Assembly (NCBI GenBank): GCA_016287035.1 | Contig: JAEEVI010000154.1 | Location: 1 to 7,776, forward strand | DNA from: Bacillota bacterium | GTDB taxonomy: Bacteria; Bacillota; Clostridia; Peptostreptococcales; Anaerovoracaceae | Direction of reading: 5' to 3' | DNA: 7,776 bases | In this document: positions 1-4,466 of the stretch, piece by piece | Position numbering within the stretch: the stretch's first letter is position 1 | How the letters are laid out: each line of letters opens with the position of its first letter | Position numbers and translations under genes: made by a program | The notes under the pieces: model-generated | What the model was told of the DNA's origin: nothing | Seen by the model: only the letters and a program-made list of their open reading frames with translations | Databases searched by the model: none

Positions 1-30
1 CCTGATAATCTTAAATTTTTAACGCACCTT

Positions 31-55
31 ACAAGAACTTATTCAGAGTTCTTGT
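31..55. repeat. 9-7-9 inverted repeat at the predicted start of the leftward promoter
   Basis: ACAAGAACT (31-39) and AGTTCTTGT (47-55) are perfect inverted copies with a 7-nt spacer. The right arm coincides with the predicted start site (about 54) of the promoter at 61-89. It could be a repressor operator, with a layout like CIRCE but a different sequence, or a hairpin at the very 5' end of the leftward mRNA. On the plus strand it is followed by a T-rich run (TTTTGTATT), so it could instead terminate a rightward gene lying left of the window. The sequence alone does not decide among these. Confidence 0.6.
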
Positions 56-60
56 TTTGT

Positions 61-89
61 ATTGTAATATTTCTGTAACAATTCGTCAA
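61..89 (-). promoter_or_regulatory. Strong leftward sigma-A promoter at the left edge
   Basis: On the minus strand a -35 box TTGACG (84-89) and a -10 box TACAAT (61-66) are separated by exactly 17 nt, each matching the consensus at five of six positions. The predicted start is near position 54, so transcription would run leftward out of the window. The surrounding 1-110 is clearly more AT-rich than the coding DNA. An AAGGTG motif on the minus strand (about 25-30) could be a ribosome site for a gene starting beyond the edge, but no start codon is visible. The boxes are seen directly; activity and target gene are inferred. Confidence 0.65.
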
Positions 90-132
90 TAATTATTATC
101 TACCGCAATTTCGCGTTTCGGACAGCGCACCT

Positions 133-861
133 CTATCCGATAAACGCAAGCACCGCAGCGGAACCGTCGTCCTTGAGAGCCGCCATCTCAAGGCCTCCGT
201 CAGCCTTTCTGCAGCGCCAGCGCAGAGTCTCGCCCTCGTAGCACGAGGACCTGTAGCTGAGTTCGATCTGAGAGACGTTCATCTCCTTCAGCTCCACGGA
301 CGAAAAGCAGTTGAAGAGCGAGCGCGCGTACGCGACGTTGTTCATATGGTGGCCGATATCGATATCGCCCGACAGGACGACGAAGTCCTTCAAAGGCTCC
401 GCGTCCTCGAAATGCCTGCCGATGTCCCGGAAATCCCCGCCGCAGACCGTGTCCGCGCGCCATTCTATGCCCTCGGGGTATCCTTCCTCGACCTTGCGGA
501 GCCTTCCGGTGCCGGTATCCATGAGCGCCCAGCGCGTCTTTCCCTCGACGAGGAGCTCCCCGCCGGCTTCGATAGTATAATAGCGCATGCAGTGACGGCC
601 GGAGGGCTGTGTCGGCCAGGTCGTTATCCTGATCGTCTCTCCGGACCGGGGTCTTCTGCGAAAGACCGCTTTCGTATGCAGCGTCAGCCAGAAGAGCCCG
701 CGCCCTATGAGCTCGTCTGCTCCGAGGCCGTAGCTTTCCGAATGCTGCGACGCGATATCCATGAAGTGATCGAGCGCCGCCGATATCCTCATGCATCCGT
801 CCTCGCCGCACTGGCTGAGCGTTACCGTTGTTTCCTTCGTGAAAAAGCTTTTGTCATCCAT
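133..861 (-). CDS. Acyl-ACP thioesterase, double hot-dog fold
   Basis: Predicted 242-residue cytoplasmic enzyme of the acyl-ACP thioesterase family (PF01643 type), which hydrolyses acyl-ACP to free fatty acid plus ACP. The first hot-dog half is about residues 5-125 (ALDHFMDIASQHSE helix, then a TWPTQPSGRH strand region). The second half starts near residue 157 and carries the signature DIDIGHHMNNVAY (166-178), with the usual His at 172. The position where plant FatB and many bacterial relatives have the active-site Asn (D-x-N-x-H) reads Gly170; Cys207 lies where the FatB ECG motif aligns. The frame stays open much further upstream, to 1206, but that would overlap brkB; the ATG at 861 starts where homology starts and has a weak AGAGAG ribosome site. 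It lies 44 nt behind brkB with no terminator between them, so the two are probably co-transcribed. No clear terminator follows the stop. Family call fairly sure; chain-length preference unknown. Confidence 0.82.
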   Translation of the reverse strand: MDDKSFFTKETTVTLSQCGEDGCMRISAALDHFMDIASQHSESYGLGADELIGRGLFWLTLHTKAVFRRRPRSGETIRITTWPTQPSGRHCMRYYTIEAGGELLVEGKTRWALMDTGTGRLRKVEEGYPEGIEWRADTVCGGDFRDIGRHFEDAEPLKDFVVLSGDIDIGHHMNNVAYARSLFNCFSSVELKEMNVSQIELSYRSSCYEGETLRWRCRKADGGLEMAALKDDGSAAVLAFIG

Positions 862-905
862 GGTTTGATTCTCTCTAAGATAATATGTAATATGTTTTTT
901 CCGCC

Positions 906-1736
906 CTATCTCGCGTCCTGCTTCGTGTCGAGCCACAGCTTGTTGATCAGGATGCCCAGGCAAAGTACCCAGGCCACCAGCCAGAACCAGACGAGCATCA
1001 CCACGATATGCGAGAGCGACCCGTAGATGAGGTTCGCCAGGATGCTCTTGCGCGCGAAAAGATTGTAAACGAAGCTGACCGCCACGATGCCTACCGCCGC
1101 GAATACGCTTCCCGGTATGAAAGTCCTGTAGGGCAGCATCTTCGAAGGCATCCAGTAGTAAAAATACGAAAGTATGACGACCAAAACGATGAAGCCGAGC
1201 GGCCATCTCATCCTGAACAGCAGCGACTCGATCATCTCGAGCTCGCGGCTCTGCCCGAACAAGAGCCGCATGAACGCCGGCGAGTACACGAGCACGGCGA
1301 GCGCGAGCGCGATGCTCGCCAGTATTATGAGCGTCGCGACGGTCGAACGGATCCTGACGCGTATGTAGCTCTCAGCCTCGCCCGTAAAAACATAGTCCGA
1401 CACTCTCGCGAGCGCGAACTGCGCCTTTGACGCGAACCAGAGGGCGATGACGACGAGAAAGACGCTGAAGGTCCTGGACGGCTCGTACGAAAGGATGGCG
1501 TTGACGTATCCGAGCTGGGAATCCTGCGCGACAAGGCCGGCCCACGCCCTGAGAGACTCCGCGGTGAGCGAGAATATCCCCACGAGCTGGAATATGATCA
1601 TCATCATGGGAAGAAACGACATGAAAAGAAAGAACGCCAGCTCTGCCGGGACGTTCTGATAATACGGATCTTGCAGCTCCGCTATGCCCCTGAGGAGCAT
1701 CTTCATTATTCTTGGAACGGACGACGCTTTCTTCAT
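906..1736 (-). CDS. YihY/BrkB (UPF0761) family integral membrane protein
   Basis: Predicted 276-residue polytopic membrane protein. It has six hydrophobic segments, at roughly residues 30-57, 90-110, 132-153, 178-197, 206-226 and 240-265, as expected for the YihY/BrkB family. The family hallmark is the first segment (PAELAFFLFMSFLP, 30-43) and the YGSLSHIVVMLVWFWLVAW stretch near the C-terminus (238-256). The old names 'ribonuclease BN' and 'virulence factor BrkB' are historical; the real activity is unknown. The initiator at 1736 lacks a Shine-Dalgarno, but an extended -10 box ends only 12 nt before it, so the mRNA probably has a 5' leader of about 6 nt. Later Met codons (residues 11 and 13) have no better ribosome site. 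It is divergent from the PPC gene and upstream of the thioesterase gene in the same probable unit. Confidence 0.85.
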   Translation of the reverse strand: MKKASSVPRIMKMLLRGIAELQDPYYQNVPAELAFFLFMSFLPMMMIIFQLVGIFSLTAESLRAWAGLVAQDSQLGYVNAILSYEPSRTFSVFLVVIALWFASKAQFALARVSDYVFTGEAESYIRVRIRSTVATLIILASIALALAVLVYSPAFMRLLFGQSRELEMIESLLFRMRWPLGFIVLVVILSYFYYWMPSKMLPYRTFIPGSVFAAVGIVAVSFVYNLFARKSILANLIYGSLSHIVVMLVWFWLVAWVLCLGILINKLWLDTKQDAR

Positions 1737-1748
1737 AACTTGAGATGT

Positions 1749-1757
1749 ATTATACCA
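1749..1757 (-). promoter_or_regulatory. Extended -10 promoter of brkB
   Basis: The minus strand reads TGGTATAAT, a consensus -10 box (1749-1754) with the TGn extension. No good -35 is present at 17 nt (AACACG, 1772-1777), which is typical for extended -10 promoters. Starting 7 nt downstream would place the first transcribed base near 1742, leaving only about 6 nt before the brkB ATG. Confidence 0.65.
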
Positions 1758-1773
1758 TACGCTGGGCTGTGCG

Positions 1774-1782
1774 TGTTATAAT
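1774..1782 (+). promoter_or_regulatory. Extended -10 promoter of the PPC-domain gene
   Basis: The plus strand reads TGTTATAAT, a perfect -10 hexamer (1777-1782) with the TGn extension. The 17-nt -35 slot (1754-1759, ACCATA) is poor and overlaps the -10 box of the divergent brkB promoter. The predicted start is near 1789, giving a leader of about 27 nt that includes the ribosome site AAGGAGG (1804-1810), 5 nt before the ATG. Confidence 0.65.
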
Positions 1783-1815
1783 AATCAAAAGGCATTTTCA
1801 GGCAAGGAGGAAGCC

Positions 1816-2235
1816 ATGGAGTACAAAAGATTCAACGACACTTACCTCGTGCGCCTCAACATCGGCGACGAGATCTGCGCTTCGCTAAAGGAATTCGCGG
1901 AGAAGGAAGGGATAAAGCTCGCGAGCGTCCAGGGCATCGGCGCGACGAACGACGCGACCGTGGGAGTCTTCAGCCCCAAAACGCAGAAGTACAACGCGAA
2001 CGAATTCAAGGAGGACTACGAGATAACGTCCCTGATAGGAACCATCGACACGATGGACGGACAGTTCTACAGCCATCTCCACATCAATCTCGGCGGCGAG
2101 GGCGGAAGAGCCTTCGGGGGACACCTCAACAGAGCCGTGATAAGCGTGACGAGCGAGATCGTCGTAAGGCTGATAGACGGACAGATAGACAGAAAAAAGG
2201 ACCCGTCGATCGGGATCAATCTCTGGAAGTTCTGA
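1816..2235 (+). CDS. PPC/DUF296-domain protein
   Basis: Predicted 139-residue protein that is nothing but one PPC (plant and prokaryote conserved, DUF296) domain. Visible signs are the early LNIGDEICASLKEFAEKEGI region (14-33), VQGIGATNDATVGVF (38-52), HLHINLGGEGG (87-97) and GGHL (101-104). His87, His89 and His103 match the conserved histidines that cluster as a possible metal site in prokaryotic members. Prokaryotic PPC proteins are typically stand-alone, form trimers and are often annotated as DNA-binding because plant relatives pair this domain with AT-hooks; no AT-hook or other DNA-binding segment is present here, so the biochemical role is unknown. The ribosome site AAGGAGG is strong. 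It is transcribed alone, from its own extended -10 promoter to a terminator 5 nt after the stop. Confidence 0.87.
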   Translation: MEYKRFNDTYLVRLNIGDEICASLKEFAEKEGIKLASVQGIGATNDATVGVFSPKTQKYNANEFKEDYEITSLIGTIDTMDGQFYSHLHINLGGEGGRAFGGHLNRAVISVTSEIVVRLIDGQIDRKKDPSIGINLWKF

Positions 2236-2240
2236 AGACG

Positions 2241-2268
2241 AAAAGGGCGGCAGAAATGCCGCCCTTTT
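2241..2268. terminator. Bidirectional intrinsic terminator between the PPC and NlpC/P60 genes
   Basis: A perfect 12-bp stem, AAAAGGGCGGCA (2241-2252) with TGCCGCCCTTTT (2257-2268), closes a GAAA loop. T-runs follow on both strands (CCCTTTTAAAA on plus, CCCTTTTCGTCTT on minus). It lies between two convergent genes and can end both. Confidence 0.88.
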
Positions 2269-2289
2269 AAAACGCTGTCAAATTTTGAT

Positions 2290-3102
2290 CTAAGGCGTCC
2301 GGCGTATCAGACGTCCGTATCCGTACATGTGGCTCTGCCAGTAGTCGATACCAAGATCCACGTTGACTATGCCGGCGGAACCGGCGTGTATCATCCTTCC
2401 GCCGCCGGCGTACAGCCCGACGTGGGTTATCTCGTAGCCGTTTGCGACGGTGCCGTCGAAGAATACGAGATCCCCGGGGCAGGCCTCCTCTTCGGATATC
2501 GGAACGCACATAAGGTACTGATCGATGCACGTCCGCTGCCATACGTCGTATCCGCAGCTCTGCAGAACGCGGAGAACGAACCCGGAGCAGTCGAAGCCGT
2601 CGGGACCTGTGCCTCCCGCGAGATACGGTGTTCCGAGCCATCTCTCAGCGGCAGAGATCACGAGCGACGCCTCCTCGGCGCTCATCGGAGGATTCGCCGC
2701 GAGAAGCGCTTCCCGCCTTACGACCTCCTCGATGCTGTCCTTTCGCGCGCCGTCCTGCGCGCCCCGCTCTTCCCCGAGCGATCCTTCGGACATCTCTTCC
2801 AGATCTGAGCGCACCTCCTCGAGCATCGCTTCCTTTGGATTTACGAGCTCCGCTCCCTTGGCGGAGAAGGCTGCCGCCGATCTCCTGACGGAGACCTGCC
2901 GCCTGTATGTCAGCGCGCCCGGATCTGACGGATCCGCCTCGTATTCCTGCCGCACGGCAGTCATGGCAGTATGCCCCGCGATCCGCGCGGGCTCCCGCTT
3001 CGGGGCTGAAACGATCTGAGCGGCGAAGCTGCCTGCGGCCATAATGACCGCGAGCATGGATACCGCCGCGACGCGCTTTGCTTTCCGCAAATAGTAACAC
3101 AT
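2290..3102 (-). CDS. Secreted NlpC/P60 cell-wall peptidase
   Basis: Predicted 270-residue exported endopeptidase, expected to cut stem peptides of peptidoglycan. Residues 1-33 form a signal peptide: a basic RKAKR start, a hydrophobic core (about 11-29), then AQIVSA; no lipobox is present. Residues about 40-140 are a charged linker, with an acidic helical part around 90-135. The NlpC/P60 domain fills about 143-270: GTPYLAGGTGPDGFDCSGF carries the nucleophile Cys172, THVGLYAG the His227, and MIHAGS the third polar residue His239. There are no SH3b, LysM or choline-binding repeats, so wall attachment is not explained. The frame could start upstream at a TTG (3138), but the promoter's -10 box lies inside that extension; the ATG at 3102 gives a proper signal peptide and fits a leaderless transcript. 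Transcribed alone and ended by the shared hairpin. Confidence 0.88.
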   Translation of the reverse strand: MCYYLRKAKRVAAVSMLAVIMAAGSFAAQIVSAPKREPARIAGHTAMTAVRQEYEADPSDPGALTYRRQVSVRRSAAAFSAKGAELVNPKEAMLEEVRSDLEEMSEGSLGEERGAQDGARKDSIEEVVRREALLAANPPMSAEEASLVISAAERWLGTPYLAGGTGPDGFDCSGFVLRVLQSCGYDVWQRTCIDQYLMCVPISEEEACPGDLVFFDGTVANGYEITHVGLYAGGGRMIHAGSAGIVNVDLGIDYWQSHMYGYGRLIRRTP

Positions 3103-3103
3103 G

Positions 3104-3120
3104 TGCGCTATTATAGCGCA
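3104..3120. promoter_or_regulatory. 17-bp palindrome over the NlpC/P60 -10 box (putative operator)
   Basis: TGCGCTAT-T-ATAGCGCA is a perfect 8-1-8 inverted repeat whose centre coincides with the -10 hexamer. A dimeric regulator bound here would block the promoter. The symmetry is seen directly; the regulator is unknown. Confidence 0.5.
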
Positions 3121-3138
3121 AAAGCTTGAAAAATGCAA
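3110..3138 (-). promoter_or_regulatory. Promoter of the NlpC/P60 gene, adjacent to its ATG
   Basis: On the minus strand TTGCAT (3133-3138) and a perfect TATAAT (3110-3115) are 17 nt apart. Only 7 nt separate the -10 box from the ATG at 3102, so the predicted start falls on or next to the initiation codon. No Shine-Dalgarno can fit in such an RNA. Confidence 0.65.
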
Positions 3139-3167
3139 ATTTTTGTTATCTCAGGTCCCGACATCCA

Positions 3168-3210
3168 TTGAAAACAAAGCAAAAGCGCCTGCAGAAAACC
3201 TGCAGACGCT
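3168..3210 (-). terminator. Intrinsic terminator after tRNA-Arg
   Basis: On the minus strand AGCGTCTGCAG pairs with CTGCAGGCGCT over 11 bp (one G-U pair) around a GTTTT loop (3184-3210), followed by TTTTGCTTTGTTTT. It begins 5 nt after the encoded CCA end of the tRNA and is the first terminator downstream of xpt. Confidence 0.88.
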
Positions 3211-3215
3211 TATTC

Positions 3216-3292
3216 TGGTACGCCCGGTGCGATTCGAACGCATGGCCTTCGGAATCGGAATCCGATGCTCTATCCAGCTGAGCTACGGGCGC
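3216..3292 (-). tRNA. tRNA-Arg (anticodon CCG)
   Basis: A complete 77-nt cloverleaf is readable on the minus strand. The acceptor strands are GCGCCCG and CGGGCGT, the D arm is GCTC-AGCTGGATA-GAGC, the anticodon arm TCGGA-TTCCGAT-TCCGA has anticodon CCG (reads CGG), the variable loop is AGGCC, and the T arm ATGCG-TTCGAAT-CGCAC is followed by discriminator A and encoded CCA. Two blemishes are visible: a G1-U72 wobble pair at the acceptor end and an A49-C65 mismatch at the outer T-stem pair. The gene sits 13 nt behind the xpt stop without a recognisable promoter of its own, so it is probably processed from an xpt-tRNA transcript. Confidence 0.95.
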
Positions 3293-3305
3293 ATGAATGG
3301 GCCGG

Positions 3306-3875
3306 TCAGAAAAAGACCTTCCCGTCCTGTATCTTTTTGACTACGGCGAGCGACCTTACGGGGATGCCCCTGCTCCTTATAAGATCCGCGCCGCCCTGAT
3401 ACGACTTCTCTATGGCGGCGCACACTCCGACGACCCTGCCGCCGGCCTGTTCCACTATGTCGATGAGCGCCATCGCGGCGCCTCCCCTCGCGAGGAAATC
3501 GTCGACTATCAGGACCCTGTCCTCCGGTCCCAGGAATTCCGCCGAGACGCGAAGCATCGATATCGTGCCCTTCGTGAACGACATCGCCTTGGCGGCGTAG
3601 AAATCGTCCGTCATGGTGCTCGGAGTTGCCTTCTTCGCGAACACGACCGGAAGATACCCCATCGCCCTCGCGGCGCTGCAGGCGATCGATATGCCGCTCG
3701 ACTCCGCCGTAAGTATCTTGTTCGCTCCGCTGCCTTCGAAAAGTCGCGCGGCCTCCTCTCCCATCTCGTCGATGAGCTTTACGTCGAGCCTGTGATTGAT
3801 AAAACCGTCGACCTTCAGTATATCGTCTCCGATGGCCCTGCCTTCGGAAAGTATGCGTTCCTCGAGTGCCTTCAT
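3306..3875 (-). CDS. xpt: Xanthine phosphoribosyltransferase
   Basis: Predicted 189-residue cytoplasmic purine-salvage enzyme that converts xanthine plus PRPP to XMP and pyrophosphate. It follows B. subtilis Xpt along its full length: the MKALEERILSEG start, the VDGFINHRLD segment (22-31), the ESSGI loop (58-62), VVFAKK (77-82), SFTKGT (99-104) and the PRPP-binding signature VLIVDDFLARGGAA (121-134). IEKSYQ (155-160) and a C-terminal GKVFF are also family features. The start has a clear AAAGGAG ribosome site. In B. subtilis xpt is paired with pbuX behind a guanine riboswitch; here there is no pbuX, and the predicted leader of about 24 nt is too short for that riboswitch, so control must differ. 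A tRNA-Arg follows in the same unit. The gene is divergent from the dtxR-like regulator gene. Confidence 0.93.
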   Translation of the reverse strand: MKALEERILSEGRAIGDDILKVDGFINHRLDVKLIDEMGEEAARLFEGSGANKILTAESSGISIACSAARAMGYLPVVFAKKATPSTMTDDFYAAKAMSFTKGTISMLRVSAEFLGPEDRVLIVDDFLARGGAAMALIDIVEQAGGRVVGVCAAIEKSYQGGADLIRSRGIPVRSLAVVKKIQDGKVFF

Positions 3876-3905
3876 GGGGCTCCTTTCTCTTCGCGATTCC
3901 TATAT

Positions 3906-3933
3906 AGAATACATCAAAACCGAAAGAAATCAA
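3906..3933 (-). promoter_or_regulatory. Probable xpt promoter
   Basis: On the minus strand TTGATT (3928-3933) and TATTCT (3906-3911) are 16 nt apart, each matching four of six consensus positions. The predicted start is near 3899, about 24 nt before the ATG. This is a moderate match only; an overlapping TATATA (3900-3905) is an alternative -10. Confidence 0.4.
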
Positions 3934-3940
3934 AGCGAAA

Positions 3941-3985
3941 TCGACCGCCCGGGCGGCAGGCTGTTGTCCTTGCAAAAAAGGTCGA
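3941..3985. repeat. Nested inverted repeats between xpt and the dtxR-like gene
   Basis: TCGACC (3941-3946) is mirrored by GGTCGA (3980-3985). Inside lie the perfect 12-bp palindrome CCGCCCGGGCGG (3945-3956) and a weaker hairpin, GCAGG/CCTTGC, around CTGTTGT (about 3956-3973). The GC-rich palindrome stands out in an otherwise AT-leaning spacer. It lies upstream of both predicted start sites, so a protein-binding site is as likely as an RNA structure. No known riboswitch consensus fits. Confidence 0.4.
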
Positions 3986-3998
3986 TAGATGTTAACAT
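3970..3998 (+). promoter_or_regulatory. Probable promoter of the dtxR-like gene with a palindrome on its -10 box
   Basis: TTGCAA (3970-3975) and TAACAT (3993-3998) are 17 nt apart. The -10 box is part of the perfect 10-bp palindrome ATGTTAACAT (3989-3998), and a related GAACATT follows at 4004-4010. Such symmetry on the promoter of a metalloregulator gene suggests autoregulation, but the sequence is not the classical DtxR or MntR box. Confidence 0.4.
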
Positions 3999-4029
3999 TG
4001 ATTGAACATTCAGGAATGCGAGGTGCAAG

Positions 4030-4416
4030 ATGAATATCTACGAATCTTCGGAGAATTATCTCGAAACGATGCTGATGCTCAGGATGAAGAGAGGTCACGT
4101 CCGCTCCGTAGATATAGCGGCCGAGCTGGGCGTCACAAAGCCCAGCGTCTCCTACGCGGTAAAGAACCTCAAGGAGAACGGCTACATAACGATGGAAAAG
4201 AGCGGCGAGATCTACCTCACCAAAAAAGGCGAGGAGATCGCGGAGAGCATGTACGAAAGGCATACCCTCATATGCGGCCTGCTCAAGTATATGGGCGTGG
4301 AGGACAGCTTCGCCCACGAAGACGCCTGCAAGATCGAGCACGACCTCAGCGCGGAGACGTTTGCGGCGCTCAAGGCGTTCGCGGAGGAAAACGGCATCGA
4401 GCCGCACGACGATTAG
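4030..4416 (+). CDS. DtxR/MntR-family metal-dependent transcriptional regulator
   Basis: Predicted 128-residue repressor that should bind DNA when loaded with Fe(II) or Mn(II). Residues 4-70 form a winged helix-turn-helix (RSVDIAAELGVTKPSVSYAVKNLKENGYI, 25-53, with the wing ending KKGEEI). Residues 72-122 form the metal-binding/dimerisation helices (YERHTLICGLLKYMGV, then HEDACKIEHDLS). The size and lack of a C-terminal SH3-like/FeoA domain match MntR (about 140 residues), not DtxR (about 226). The ligands are mixed: Glu12, His78, Glu103 and His104 are standard, the MntR Asp8 position is Asn9, and the MntR Glu99 position is Cys100 as in DtxR (Cys102). The ribosome site GAGGTG lies 4 nt before the ATG. 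The gene is transcribed alone and ends at a strong terminator. No metal transporter gene is adjacent, so the target and the metal are unknown. Confidence 0.87.
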   Translation: MNIYESSENYLETMLMLRMKRGHVRSVDIAAELGVTKPSVSYAVKNLKENGYITMEKSGEIYLTKKGEEIAESMYERHTLICGLLKYMGVEDSFAHEDACKIEHDLSAETFAALKAFAEENGIEPHDD

Positions 4417-4442
4417 TCCTGCGCAAAAGTACGGAAAAAGCG

Positions 4443-4465
4443 AAAGCCCCCTTCGGGGGCTTTTT
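4443..4465. terminator. Bidirectional terminator between the dtxR-like gene and the rapZ-whiA operon
   Basis: AAAGCCCCC (4443-4451) pairs perfectly with GGGGGCTTT (4455-4463) around a tiny TTC loop, followed by TTTTT on plus. On the minus strand the hairpin is followed by CGCTTTTT and begins 3 nt after the stop of the 63-residue membrane protein gene, so it can end both convergent units. Confidence 0.9.
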
Positions 4466-4466
4466 G

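Noticed and set aside
1..132. Mobile-element end or att site in the AT-rich left edge
   Set aside because: The only repeat is the 9-7-9 dyad, explained by a promoter-proximal operator or terminator; there is no transposase or integrase and no target-site duplication.
862..905. Separate promoter for the thioesterase gene (ATATTACATATTATC on the minus strand)
   Set aside because: A TATTAT hexamer is present, but there is no -35 box at a usable distance; co-transcription with brkB is the simpler reading.
862..1206. 115-codon N-terminal extension of the thioesterase frame
   Set aside because: It overlaps brkB in another frame, has shadow composition, and thioesterase homology begins at the ATG at 861.
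3103..3138. Upstream TTG start for the NlpC/P60 gene
   Set aside because: It would put the promoter's -10 box inside the coding region and add 12 residues in front of a normal signal peptide.
3216..3292. tRNA gene as an integration site for a genomic island
   Set aside because: No integrase gene and no repeated copy of the tRNA 3' end are found in the window; both flanks are housekeeping genes.
3876..4029. Purine (guanine) riboswitch upstream of xpt
   Set aside because: None of the conserved core segments of the purine aptamer is present on the minus strand, and the predicted leader is only about 24 nt.
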